Source: a bacterium
GTDB taxonomy: Bacteria; Bacillota; Clostridia; Lachnospirales; Lachnospiraceae
Assembly: GCA_004562765.1 (NCBI GenBank)
Contig: SFRL01000055.1
Location: forward strand, 1 to 38,445
Reading direction: 5' to 3'
Length of the DNA: 38,445 nt
Shown here: one piece after another, positions 8,284-16,673 of the stretch
How positions within the stretch are numbered: position 1 is the stretch's first letter
Layout: each line of letters opens with the position of its first letter
The notes under the pieces: generated by a model
What the model saw: the letters and a program-made list of their open reading frames with translations, nothing else
The model's database searches: none
What the model was told of the DNA's origin: nothing
Program-made: the position numbers and the translations under genes

Positions 8284-9600
8284 TCAATGCGTATTCCTCT
8301 CAAAACCTGTTCGTAATACCTTCCGAAGTCCTGCAAATGTCACGACCAGCGTCAGCGCCTCCGCTGCCGGATACGCCAGCCACACACCTGTCATCCCAAA
8401 GACTGCCGCCAGCACAAAGGCACAGAGCAGGATCAGCACAAAGCCGCGCAGCATCGATGCCGCGAATGCTGCCCGCGCCTCTTCCATCGCACTGAACACG
8501 GAAGCCCCTAACATATTCCACCCGGCAAAGAAAAATCCCAGCATATACAGCCGCAGTCCCTCCTCTGCATACATCGCCAGCACCGGATCTCCGGCCTTGT
8601 TAAAGATCGCTGTGATGGGTGCCGCAAACCGCCACACGACAAACACGATCAATGCGGCAAATACAAATGACAGACACAATCCCATTTTTATCACGCGGCG
8701 GATGAGTCCCTGTTCATTTCTGCCGTAATAATCACTGATCAGCGGCTGCGTACCCTGCGCAATACCATTGAACAACGCCATCGCCACTATCGCAAGGTTC
8801 GCCACCACGCCGTAAGCCGCAACACCGGTATTTCCGGTCAGTCCAAGGATCAGATAATTGAATGCCAGCGTCGTCACACCGGAAGACATCTCACCGACAA
8901 ATGCCGACACGCCCACCTGGCAGGCCATGCAAAGCCGCCTGAAATCCGGTCTCACAAAATGAAAATGCAGTGACGATTTTTTTGACAATATGTGCACCAG
9001 ACAGATGAGTACACCCACGATCGGTGAGCATGCAGTCGCCAGCGCAGCACCCGCCATACCCATTCCAAGCGGATACATCAGCACATAGTCAAACACAATA
9101 TTGAACAGGCTGCTGAACAGTGTCGCAGCCATTGCCACCGTAGGCGCACCGTCGTTGCGCACGAAAGCATTGCACACATGATTCCACATAAAAAAGATGG
9201 AAAAGCTCATAAAGATCCGCGTGTACGGAGCACCGACCGCTACGATCGACGCATCTCCGCCCATCAGTGCCACCAAGTGCTCCGGAAACAGAAATCCGAT
9301 CACCGTAAACACGGCACCAAAGATCGTCGCCCAGATGAGCGCATTGGAAAACCACGGATATTTTTCTTTTTTTCCCTGCCCTTTCTCAACGGCAAACCGG
9401 ATGGCACTTCCCACGCCGATCATCTGACCGATGGCAAAAATAAAGCTGTACAGCGGCAGTACCAGATTCAGTGCCGTAATACCGTCCGCACCGACTGCCT
9501 GTGAAATAAAAAAAGTATCCGCCAGAATATACAGCGATATACCGATCATCCCGAATATATTTTGAGAGACATATTTTGCAAATTGTTTTCTTACGTTCAT
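8284..9600 (-). CDS. MATE-family multidrug/sodium antiporter
   Basis: A 438-residue polytopic membrane protein with about 12 hydrophobic helices in two homologous halves, the MATE fold. It begins MNVRKQFAKYVSQNIFGMIG and has the MATE-type stretches LADTFFISQAVGADGITALN and FNGIAQGTQPLISDYYGR. MATE carriers export cationic drugs using H+ or Na+. The substrate is not predictable. GAAGGAG precedes the ATG. It has its own promoter just after the spoIVA terminator and is followed by the DUF218 gene. Confidence 0.9.
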   Translation of the reverse strand: MNVRKQFAKYVSQNIFGMIGISLYILADTFFISQAVGADGITALNLVLPLYSFIFAIGQMIGVGSAIRFAVEKGQGKKEKYPWFSNALIWATIFGAVFTVIGFLFPEHLVALMGGDASIVAVGAPYTRIFMSFSIFFMWNHVCNAFVRNDGAPTVAMAATLFSSLFNIVFDYVLMYPLGMGMAGAALATACSPIVGVLICLVHILSKKSSLHFHFVRPDFRRLCMACQVGVSAFVGEMSSGVTTLAFNYLILGLTGNTGVAAYGVVANLAIVAMALFNGIAQGTQPLISDYYGRNEQGLIRRVIKMGLCLSFVFAALIVFVVWRFAAPITAIFNKAGDPVLAMYAEEGLRLYMLGFFFAGWNMLGASVFSAMEEARAAFAASMLRGFVLILLCAFVLAAVFGMTGVWLAYPAAEALTLVVTFAGLRKVLRTGFERNTH

Positions 9601-9627
9601 AATTCTTCTCCTTCAGTCGCAAGCACT

Positions 9628-9656
9628 ATTATACCCATCTTCCCGCAAAAAAACAA
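9628..9656 (-). promoter_or_regulatory. Probable promoter of the MATE gene
   Basis: Minus strand TATAAT (9628-9633) lies 17 bases after TTGTTT (9651-9656). The weak -35 is formed from the T-tract of the preceding spoIVA terminator. Confidence 0.5.
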
Positions 9657-9678
9657 GCCGGGGCTCTGCCGCCCCGGC
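9646..9678 (-). terminator. spoIVA intrinsic terminator
   Basis: Minus strand GCCGGGGC pairs with GCCCCGGC (8 bp, 6-base loop) and is followed by TTGTTTTTTT. It lies about 50 bases past the spoIVA stop. Confidence 0.9.
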
Positions 9679-9731
9679 CTGCCTGTGCAGGACATATCCC
9701 TGCCCTGCCGATACACGATATATGTTTGATC

Positions 9732-11219
9732 CTACAGGATAATACAAACCAGCCCGCCATTATTATCATTGACCACCTTCTGCATCGTATCCTGCAGTTT
9801 CATCTGGCACTCATCATCCATCCGGCTGATCTTGCTGCGGATGCCGTCCTCCATCAGCTCGCCGACTGTCTTGCCGAAAATATTTGTATTCCATACACCT
9901 CCATCGTCTGATTTTCCGGCTTTGATATAATTGATCAGATCCTTCGCCTGCTCCTCACTGCCCACGATCGGCGCGATCTCCGTCTCGATGTTGGCACGTA
10001 TCATATGGATAGACGGCGAGCTCGCCTTCATACGCACGCCGTATTTGCTTCCGTGCTTCATGAGCTGCGGCTCTTCCATATTGATGTCGGAAAGCGTTGG
10101 CGTGACGACCCCGTATCCGCGCATTTTTACAGACTGCATGGCATCTGCAACCTTCTCATATTCCTGTTTTTTCTGCGAAAGCTGCCGCACCAGTGCGATC
10201 AGCTCATACTCATCATTCACGGTGACACCCGCCATCCGGCTGATGTTCTCGTAGTAATATTTGTCATCCACCTCCATGCGAAGTGTCCCGACGCCATCCG
10301 AAAGACGCAGTCCCTCCTTTCGGATTTCCTTCACATATTCATCCGGCTCCGGGAGGACAAGTTCTTTAAAGTCACGCACATTTGTAACCTTATCCAGCAA
10401 TTCTTTTGCATGCATGAACAGCTGCTGCTTGATCGGATGATCGATCTCCAGCACATCCACCCATTTCGGCAGATAAAACTCCAGCTGACTCACCGGAAAT
10501 TCGTACAAGATCTCCTCTAAGATCCGGTTTACATCCTCCATATGTAACTGATCGCAGTTCAGCGGCAGCACAGCCACCTGATACTGCTCCATCAGATGAT
10601 TTGCCAACGTCTTGGAACTCTCACTATATGGCTTATTTGTGTTTAAGATCATTAAAAACGGTTTCCCGCTTTTTTTCAACTCCTCCACCGTGCGGCGCTC
10701 CGCCGGTTCATAGGACTCTCTGGGGATATCCGTGATGGAGCCATCGGTCGTCATCACGATCCCGATCGTAGAATGATCCCGGATGACTTTCTGCGTGCCG
10801 AGCTCTGCCGCTTGCGTAAACGGAATCTCCTCATCGAACCACGGTGTTTTCACCATGCGCTCTTTTCCATCCTCCATATGACCGCTGGCACCTTCGATCA
10901 TATAACCCACGCAGTCGATCATGCGGACCTTGATATCCAAATCGTCCGCCACACGGATCTGTGCCGCTTCCTTCGGAATAAATTTCGGTTCCGTCGTCAT
11001 CACGACTTTTCCGGTAGCCGCCTGAGGCAGTTCATCCGTCAGACGTTCCCTTTCATGGTCATCCTCAAGATGCGGCAGCACCATCAATTCCATAAAGCGC
11101 TTAATAAACGTTGATTTTCCGGTACGAACAGCTCCTACTACACCTATGTAGATCTCTCCTCCGGTCCTGTCGCGGATATCCTTATACAGATTGTATTCCG
11201 CACGTAACATTTCAGACAT
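9732..11219 (-). CDS. spoIVA: Stage IV sporulation protein A
   Basis: The ATPase that forms the basement layer of the spore coat around the forespore. The 495-residue product matches the usual SpoIVA length. Near the start it has YNLYKDIRDRTGGEIYIG and a P-loop GAVRTGKS (29-36); further landmarks are MIDCVGYMIEGA and TDGSITDIPRESY. It ends CIIL, close to the conserved hydrophobic C-terminus. The ATG at 11219 is preceded by AAAGGGGA; a second ATG three codons in is possible. A sigma-E-like promoter lies upstream and a strong terminator downstream, so it is transcribed alone. It indicates a spore-forming lineage. Confidence 0.96.
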   Translation of the reverse strand: MSEMLRAEYNLYKDIRDRTGGEIYIGVVGAVRTGKSTFIKRFMELMVLPHLEDDHERERLTDELPQAATGKVVMTTEPKFIPKEAAQIRVADDLDIKVRMIDCVGYMIEGASGHMEDGKERMVKTPWFDEEIPFTQAAELGTQKVIRDHSTIGIVMTTDGSITDIPRESYEPAERRTVEELKKSGKPFLMILNTNKPYSESSKTLANHLMEQYQVAVLPLNCDQLHMEDVNRILEEILYEFPVSQLEFYLPKWVDVLEIDHPIKQQLFMHAKELLDKVTNVRDFKELVLPEPDEYVKEIRKEGLRLSDGVGTLRMEVDDKYYYENISRMAGVTVNDEYELIALVRQLSQKKQEYEKVADAMQSVKMRGYGVVTPTLSDINMEEPQLMKHGSKYGVRMKASSPSIHMIRANIETEIAPIVGSEEQAKDLINYIKAGKSDDGGVWNTNIFGKTVGELMEDGIRSKISRMDDECQMKLQDTMQKVVNDNNGGLVCIIL

Positions 11220-11306
11220 AAAAACAAAATCCCCTTTCTACTATTCTAATCCGGCTCACAGGCCCGTGATTCATCAGACATGCTGCCACGCTTGATCACT
11301 TAATAG

Positions 11307-11335
11307 ATAGTATGAAAGGGGTTTTTCTTTTATTC
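11307..11335 (-). promoter_or_regulatory. Sigma-E-like promoter of spoIVA
   Basis: Minus strand GAATAAAA (11328-11335) and CATACTAT (11307-11314), 13 bases apart, resemble the mother-cell sigma-E consensus (GHATANNT and CATACAMT). spoIVA is sigma-E dependent in Bacillus subtilis, and no sigma-A promoter is evident here. Confidence 0.55.
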
Positions 11336-11344
11336 CTGATTTTC

Positions 11345-12237
11345 TCAAAGCAAAAGCTGCAGTTTTTTCGGAAGACACTCAATGGTGATATCCCAATGTC
11401 CTCCGGCGGTTTCTCCGTCCGTATGTACCTCCAGATTGTCCTTTAACATGACATGGCATACGCGCGCATCTACCACCTCATAGCCCGGTATCCGCTCGTG
11501 CAGTTTTAGTGCCAGAAGCGCCAGACTAAACAGCGCCTTCACATTGCTCAGATCATGAGCCATCGCAAAGGAAAGCCTGCCGTCATCTGACTTTGCGTCG
11601 GCTGCCATCGCCAGATGTCCGCCCTCGTAAGGCTGGTTCATGCCTGCAAGAAAGAAAAGCCGATGCACTCTGCGCTCCGTCAGTTCTCCGTTTTCATTGG
11701 CAAATACAAGCTTACCGTCAATCGCAGGATACGCGAGAACAAGGCGAACGGTATTGAGCATATAGATCAGCTTTCCGAGATGCATCCGGTTCAAAGCAGC
11801 CTTCAGCTTACCGCCTGCATGCTTACATGCCTCCGCATCCAGCCCGATACCCGAACTGATAGCAAAATAGCGGCTCCTTCCATCCTTGTGAAACGTTGTC
11901 TTACCGATATCCATATCATAAATTCTGCCGCCGTCCAGAATCTGTGTCAGGGCGCGCAGCGGATCACTTTCACCCGTGTAAAATCTGTAATTCCATTCAA
12001 CACCTCGTTAAACGTACCGTCGCCGCCAACGACGACCAGTGTCACCTCACCCGGATGCTCTGTCATGATCTGAGCGGCAATCTTTGTGCCATGCCCCGGA
12101 TAAGAACACTCGTATTGATGAAAATACACACCTCTGCGGATCAGCTCCGGCTTGAGCACATGTTTCCAGATACTTTTCTTTCTTCCGACTCCGGCATTTC
12201 CATTTACAATAAAATAGCATGTCTCATTCCTGTTCAT
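11345..12237 (-). pseudogene. Diacylglycerol/lipid kinase (YegS/DagK type), frameshifted
   Basis: Two frames together make one lipid kinase of the DAGK catalytic superfamily. The first part (ATG at 12237) starts MNRNETCYFIVNGNAGVGRK and has the family motif VVVGGDGTFNEVLNGI, then stops at about 11950 after FTRVKVIRCAP. The second part resumes in another frame with DPLRALTQILDGG, then FAISSGIGLDAEACKHAG and ends with VHTDGETAGGHWDI, the usual C-terminal HTDGE motif. Between them the nucleotide-binding GSGND-type block and flanks, about 20 residues, are missing, a loss of 3n+1 bases. Both ends are otherwise well preserved. The start overlaps the DeoR gene by 14 bases. Either a recent inactivation or an assembly error. 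Confidence 0.8.
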
Positions 12238-12997
12238 CTGTATATATGATCTCCACATCACTCTGCCGCAAGCGCGCCTCCCACTCCGGCGTGAGTTTTT
12301 TATCGGTAGCCAAAACATCGATCCCCGAGAAATCGACTACCTGTGTAAATGATAAATGATTGAACTTGGCATTGTCAACTGCCATAATACGTTTTGTAGC
12401 AGAATTTAGCATTTGTTTTTTGATTCCGGCATCCAGTTCATTGGAGTCGGTAAATCCTTTTTGCAGATCTACACCCTTGCAGGAAATGATCGCCTTGTCA
12501 ACAAAAAAGCCATCCACCATGCGTTCTGCCTGATAACCCAGCAAAGACAACGCTCTGCCCTTCAGGGATCCGCCGGTGGAAAGCACCTTCCAGTCCTGCA
12601 CATCAGAAAGCTCCAGCAATATCTCGATCGAATTTGTAATGACCGTAATATTCTTTTTGTCCTTGATCTGTTTTGCCACAAACAGAGCTGTCGTACTGGC
12701 ATCCAGCATAATGCGATCGCCGTCATGGATCGTTGCCGAAAGTGCCGTCGCGATCCGCATCTTGGCATCTACATTCTCACGTTTACGCACAAGGAACGGG
12801 ATCTCATCCTTCTCGCTTCCCTTAACCACGGCTCCGCCGTAGGTGCGCTCTGCAAATCCGTCATTCTCCAGCTTTTCCAGATCACGCCGGATCGTCTCTT
12901 CTGTGACATCATATTTTTTGCTCAGATCAGCTACGATCACGCGCCCTTCTTCTTTCAAAAGCGCTAATATCTCATTCCTTCTCTCTGCTGCTAACAT
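12224..12997 (-). CDS. DeoR-family transcription regulator of the BMC locus
   Basis: A 257-residue DeoR-type repressor. The N-terminal winged HTH (residues 5-60) has the family signature: RRNEILALLKEEGRVIVADL, then VTEETIRRDLEKLE and ERTYGGAV. The C-terminal sugar-phosphate-sensing domain (about 75-235) includes DRIMLDASTTALFVA, VITNSIEI, LSTGGSLKG and a late D(N)AKF block. Such proteins bind phosphorylated sugars. Placed directly after the shell operon, the natural effector would be fuculose- or rhamnulose-phosphate or DHAP, by inference. I start at the ATG at 12997 (GGGGG 7 bases before); an ATG at 13012 adds 5 residues. Candidate operators are described at 21350-21410 and 22261-22321. Confidence 0.85.
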   Translation of the reverse strand: MLAAERRNEILALLKEEGRVIVADLSKKYDVTEETIRRDLEKLENDGFAERTYGGAVVKGSEKDEIPFLVRKRENVDAKMRIATALSATIHDGDRIMLDASTTALFVAKQIKDKKNITVITNSIEILLELSDVQDWKVLSTGGSLKGRALSLLGYQAERMVDGFFVDKAIISCKGVDLQKGFTDSNELDAGIKKQMLNSATKRIMAVDNAKFNHLSFTQVVDFSGIDVLATDKKLTPEWEARLRQSDVEIIYTDEQE

Positions 12998-13020
12998 ACC
13001 CCATACCCCCATCTGTTATT

Positions 13021-13050
13021 ATAGAAAGGCTGTCGGTGCTCCGACAGCCT
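13021..13050 (-). terminator. Terminator at the end of the BMC shell operon
   Basis: Minus strand AGGCTGTCGG pairs with CCGACAGCCT (10 bp, 4-base loop), followed by TTTCTAT. It lies between the PduT-like gene and the DeoR gene. A TATAAT at 13018-13023 just past it may serve the regulator gene, but its -35 (TGTCGG) is poor. Confidence 0.75.
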
Positions 13051-13069
13051 GTAACTTCCAGATAAGCAT

Positions 13070-13548
13070 TTATAAAATTGTATCCCAGAGCTGTGCATCC
13101 GGACTTGCGATCACAGAGCTGTCCAGATACATGCCCCGCTCACTGACCGCCGCCTCTGCCTTGCTGATCGCCGCAGAGACCGCTGCCACCTCACCAGTGA
13201 GAAATACATAGGATTTTCCGCACATTCCGCGGGCAACGCGGATCTCGATCAGATCAACCTCCGCTGTCTTTGCCGCCTCATCCGCCGCAACAAAGTTGCA
13301 GGAAAGATACCCTCGTGCGGATTTCCCAGAAGGAAGCTGTCGATCAACTGTTCCGGATAACGGCTTGCCGCTGCATCCACAGACGCACGCACAGCACTGA
13401 TATCTCCCTCAAAGATCACAATATATTTTCCGGGGCAGACGGTCTGTGCTTCAATGATCTTCACATCCGCTGTCTTTAACACCAGATCTGCTGCCAATAC
13501 ACCGGTGGATACCGTCTTATACTCCACCATTCCTAATGCTCTACCCAT
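13070..13548 (-). pseudogene. PduT-like tandem-domain shell protein (BMC-T), frameshifted
   Basis: The first BMC domain reads MGRALGMVEYKTVSTG and keeps Cys38 (QTVCPGKY), the position that holds a 4Fe-4S cluster in the pore of PduT trimers. It proceeds to LLGNPHEGIFPA, then goes out of frame and stops at 13249. A second frame resumes with FVAADEAAKTAEVDLIEIR, continues MCGKSYVFLTGEVAAVSAA and ends DAQLWDTIL at 13070, which is the second BMC domain of PduT. The linker and the first strand of domain 2 (about 25 residues, 3n+1 bases) are missing. Restoring 76 bases would give 184 residues, the length of Salmonella PduT. An electron-conducting partner for the PduS-like neighbour is the likely ancestral role. 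Confidence 0.85.
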
Positions 13549-13579
13549 AATTGATTTCCTCTTTTAATTTCTGCTGAAT

Positions 13580-14914
13580 TTATTTTGCTGCCCGGATCAC
13601 GATCTCCCTGTCATTTACTTCCGCTACAACTCCGTCAATGGAAGCATGTACAGGAAGGCTCAGCGCGTTTTCCGCTGCTTCACCGATCTTTTGTCCTTCT
13701 TTCACCGCATCGCCCACTTTGACGATCGGGACAGCCGGCGCTCCGATGTGCTGGCTGAGCTTGATGCGCACATGATCCACAATAATATAGGATTCGTCCA
13801 AAGGTGCCTTCACATTGTAGGCATCCAGTCCCAGTCTTGCGCGCAGTCTGGAAATCGGAACTCTGCGCAGAGGACGCTGCTTTTTCACCGGTGCAGCCTC
13901 CACCTTTGGCGGCTTGACACCGTTTGCGCGAAGCCCTGCCTTGTACTCTGCGATCAGTGTGCGCGGTGTCAGTCCCTGATTGCAGGAATACATCTCGCAC
14001 AATCCGCAGGAGCTGCAGAAAAATGTATTTAAAAATGGTCCTACATCCTGTGTTGTTCCGCTTGTGGCGGCCCGCATGAAGAGATGCGGCTCGATCGGAT
14101 GTCCCAGAAGATTTCTCGGGCACAGATCCGTACACATCTCACATTGACAACAGGATGCCATTGCTCGTTTCATACTGATTTGTGTATTTTTTCGCTTCTT
14201 TTGAACAACCAGATGGTTCTCCGGAAGCACGATGATCGCATTTGAAGTCTTTGTGATCAGTTCATATTTACTGCAAAGATTTCCGGTCATGGGACCTCCC
14301 ATGAGATAAACCGGATCTTCCACCGTAACACCGCCTGCCAGAGCGACTACATCCTCCACGGACATACCCAACGGCACATATCTGGTGCACGGATGCTCCA
14401 CTTCACCGGTAATCGTAATAAACTTGTGTGTTACCGGCTTTTTGTTTTTCAATGCCTGATAAATGTTGAATACGGTCTCCACATTAAACACCGCCACACC
14501 AACCTGGATCGGAATACTTCCGGGCGGCACGACCTTTCCGGTCAGCTCGTGGATCAGTACAACTTCATCTCCCGCCGGATAAACCTCCGGCAGGAGACCA
14601 ATGGATATAATAGGAAACGAACGAAGATGTGCCCGGACAGCCTCAACCGTCTGCTTGTATGCCTCTTTGACACCGATAATGACCTGCTCGCACCCGATCG
14701 ACAATGCCATCTGGTACAGGGTGCTCAGTATCTCATAGGGATACTTTTCCAGCACCTGTCTATGTAACCGCAACAAAGGCTCACATTCCGCACAATTCAA
14801 AATGATCGTCTTTGCACGTGCATCAATTTTTCCATAAGACGGGAATCCGGCACCACCGGCACCACAGACTCCACTGTCCTTCACTACATCAATTAACTCG
14901 TTTATCGCTATCAT
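13580..14914 (-). CDS. PduS/RnfC-like flavo-iron-sulfur protein
   Basis: A 444-residue homologue of PduS and RnfC. The N-terminus has a glycine-rich nucleotide loop (CGAGGAGFPSYGK, about residues 17-29) of the NADH/FMN-binding fold, then an SLBB-type domain. Two ferredoxin-like Cys clusters follow (CCQCEMCTDLCPRN and CSSCGLCEMYSC), and a C-terminal barrel-like segment ends the protein. In cobalamin BMCs PduS reduces B12; in glycyl-radical BMCs the homologue is thought to move electrons between NADH and Fe-S partners. Here it sits between the vertex protein and the PduT-like shell protein whose Cys38 could relay electrons through the shell. The stop of the BMC-P gene is 4 bases upstream. Confidence 0.88.
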   Translation of the reverse strand: MIAINELIDVVKDSGVCGAGGAGFPSYGKIDARAKTIILNCAECEPLLRLHRQVLEKYPYEILSTLYQMALSIGCEQVIIGVKEAYKQTVEAVRAHLRSFPIISIGLLPEVYPAGDEVVLIHELTGKVVPPGSIPIQVGVAVFNVETVFNIYQALKNKKPVTHKFITITGEVEHPCTRYVPLGMSVEDVVALAGGVTVEDPVYLMGGPMTGNLCSKYELITKTSNAIIVLPENHLVVQKKRKNTQISMKRAMASCCQCEMCTDLCPRNLLGHPIEPHLFMRAATSGTTQDVGPFLNTFFCSSCGLCEMYSCNQGLTPRTLIAEYKAGLRANGVKPPKVEAAPVKKQRPLRRVPISRLRARLGLDAYNVKAPLDESYIIVDHVRIKLSQHIGAPAVPIVKVGDAVKEGQKIGEAAENALSLPVHASIDGVVAEVNDREIVIRAAK

Positions 14915-14918
14915 GTTA

Positions 14919-15185
14919 TTACTCCAGTTTTACGCCTTCATCAATGATTCCAACAATTGCAGCGTCGATCGGTGCGTTTTCCATTCCACAGCCAATTCTT
15001 GCAGCACTTCCGGTTGCAACCAAAACAACCTCTCCGATACCGGCGCCCACATTGTCGATTGCCACCAGACGGTCTCCCGCATGTGCCATGGACTTGATCG
15101 GCTCAATAATGAGGAATTTATTGCCCACCAGATTTTCATTTTTGCGTGTGGAAATCACACTTCCAACAACCTTGCCTATAATCAT
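14919..15185 (-). CDS. BMC-P vertex protein (EutN/CcmL family)
   Basis: An 88-residue pentamer-forming shell protein that caps the vertices of the polyhedral shell. It opens MIIGKVVGSVISTRKNENLVG, has the central block IEPIKSMAHAGDRLVAIDNV and the family GIGEVVLVATGSAAR. Length is typical (85-100). It is needed to close the shell. It lies 12 bases past the PduL stop and 4 bases before the PduS-like gene. Confidence 0.93.
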   Translation of the reverse strand: MIIGKVVGSVISTRKNENLVGNKFLIIEPIKSMAHAGDRLVAIDNVGAGIGEVVLVATGSAARIGCGMENAPIDAAIVGIIDEGVKLE

Positions 15186-15197
15186 ACTTCTTCACCT

Positions 15198-15851
15198 TTA
15201 TTTAATGACTACTGCGTCACCGGTTTTTAATTGTGCAGCATTTGCCTCATCGGTATCGATGTGCATCTCCAGTGTAAAACTCGGATCTACACGCACCAGT
15301 ACCTCGTCGAAGGTAGTGCCGCGCTCGTTCACAGCCACAACCGATACGACATCCTTATCAGCAACGCCTGCCGCTGCTGCATCCGCAGGTGACATATGGA
15401 TATGTCTCTTTGCAACGATACAGCCCTCTTTCAAATACAAAGCTCCCTTGGGGCCCACCAGAGCGATGGGTGCAGATCCTGCGATGTCACCGGAATTGCG
15501 TACAACCGGTGCCACTCCTAAGGTTCTTGCATCTGTCATGGAGATTTCTACCTGAGATTCCTTTCTGACAGGTCCTAAAATACGAACATTCTCGATCGCA
15601 CGAAGCTTGGTACCCACGATGGTCACCTGCTCATTGGAAGCAAACTGTCCGCCCATCAGCTCTTTTTTCTTTGTCAGCTGATAGCCCGATCCGAACAACA
15701 CCTCTACATGTTCCTGTGTCAGATGCACATGTCTGGCAGACACACCGATTGGAACCATAAATCCCTCTTTGCTGCCTGCAGCGGTATCATCCTTCAACAC
15801 TTCCATGACAAGTTTTGTGATGAGTTCAATTTTTTTCTCGTCCATACTCAC
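15198..15851 (-). CDS. pduL: PduL phosphate propanoyl/acyltransferase
   Basis: Transfers the acyl group from CoA to phosphate inside the compartment, recycling CoA for the aldehyde dehydrogenase. The 217-residue protein has two PduL barrels with the zinc-binding His sets (VSARHVHLTQEHVE at about residue 40 and KRHIHMSPADAAAAG at about 147). Residues about 3-21 (MDEKKIELITKLVMEVLKD is the helix) form a hydrophobic-faced encapsulation helix, followed by a short linker. The shell-protein genes are immediately upstream. The acyl group could be propionyl or lactyl depending on whether a diol dehydratase feeds the pathway. Confidence 0.93.
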   Translation of the reverse strand: MSMDEKKIELITKLVMEVLKDDTAAGSKEGFMVPIGVSARHVHLTQEHVEVLFGSGYQLTKKKELMGGQFASNEQVTIVGTKLRAIENVRILGPVRKESQVEISMTDARTLGVAPVVRNSGDIAGSAPIALVGPKGALYLKEGCIVAKRHIHMSPADAAAAGVADKDVVSVVAVNERGTTFDEVLVRVDPSFTLEMHIDTDEANAAQLKTGDAVVIK

Positions 15852-15915
15852 AAACGCTCCTGTTGATTTTAGACACCGGGTGCCGGATCAGCACCCGGTA
15901 CTTGTCAGTTCTCTC

Positions 15916-16299
15916 TTACTGTAAAGTCGGAAGAATCTTCTCAACATCATTGTGAGGTCTGGGAATTACGTGTGTAGCTACTAACTCGCCAAGCTTTGCA
16001 GCGTTTGCTCCGCCTGCCTCAACGGCTGACTTTACAGCTCCTACATCGCCGCGAACCATAACGGTTACTAATCCGGAACCGATCTTCTCTGTTCCTACTA
16101 ATACTACATTTGCAGCCTTGCACATAGAATCTGCTGCCTCGATTGCTGCTGTAAGTCCTCTGGTCTCAACCATTCCTAATGCTTCCTGTGCCATTTTTCT
16201 TACCTCCGTTTTCTTTTCTTCGACAGGCGCTGCTGCCGGGGTTGTTTTTGCTGCGGTGCGCGTCGTGCGCTTCGCAGTGGTTGTTTTTCTTTCTGCCAT
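15916..16299 (-). CDS. BMC-H shell protein with a 35-residue basic N-terminal extension
   Basis: A 127-residue product. Residues 36-127 are a PduA/PduJ-type hexameric shell domain (MAQEALGMVETRGLTAAIEA; pore loop KIGSGLVT), 81 of 92 residues identical to the shell protein at 16674-16952. Residues 1-35 are Lys/Thr/Ala/Pro-rich and disordered-looking (KRTTRTAAKTTPAAAP). The long start at 16299 is 2 bases after the upstream stop and would rely on coupling. Inside the extension GGAGG (16203-16207) lies 8 bases before the Met36 codon (16192-16194). This mirrors the ribosome site of the paralogue, so a 92-residue short form is likely made as well. Confidence 0.9.
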   Translation of the reverse strand: MAERKTTTAKRTTRTAAKTTPAAAPVEEKKTEVRKMAQEALGMVETRGLTAAIEAADSMCKAANVVLVGTEKIGSGLVTVMVRGDVGAVKSAVEAGGANAAKLGELVATHVIPRPHNDVEKILPTLQ

Positions 16300-16301
16300 A
16301 A

Positions 16302-16628
16302 TTATTTCTCACTCTTTTGTTTCGGTGCTGCTTTCGCAGGAGCCTTCGGTTTCATTCTGCTCGCTGACAGTTCTACGAGACGAACGACTTCCTCATGGGG
16401 TCTTGCGATCACAGTATAATTGACAGGTTCTTTAATTCCGTTTGCTGCAGCGGCTTCCACTGCCTGTCTGACGGCAGCGACCTCGCCCTGTACGATGATC
16501 GTCACAAGACGTCCGCCCAGCTTTCGCTCCCAGGTCACAAATTCCACATCTGCAGTTTTACACATGATATCCAGTGCTGTCACCGCAGCGGTGACACCTG
16601 TGATCTCTAATAATCCTAGTGACTTCAT
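16302..16628 (-). CDS. BMC-H shell protein with a Lys/Ala/Pro-rich C-terminal tail
   Basis: A 108-residue shell hexamer subunit, MKSLGLLEITGVTAAVTALD onward, with the BMC fold through TVIARPHEEVVRL and a tail KPKAPAKAAPKQKSEK of about 16 basic residues. It is more divergent than its two PduA-like neighbours (pore loop KLGGRLVT) and likely has a different pore. I choose the ATG at 16628 with AAGGAG 5-6 bases upstream; a TTG at 16643 would add 5 residues and overlap the ribosome site. The next gene starts 2 bases after its stop. Confidence 0.9.
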   Translation of the reverse strand: MKSLGLLEITGVTAAVTALDIMCKTADVEFVTWERKLGGRLVTIIVQGEVAAVRQAVEAAAANGIKEPVNYTVIARPHEEVVRLVELSASRMKPKAPAKAAPKQKSEK

Positions 16629-16673
16629 AAGCACTCCTTGCAACTGCTCAGTTCCTTCGCTATTGCTGTTACA

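Noticed and set aside
14812..15555. A 247-residue plus-strand open frame
   Set aside because: It is antisense to the PduS-like, BMC-P and PduL genes, has no ribosome site and a biased composition from codon mirror effects.
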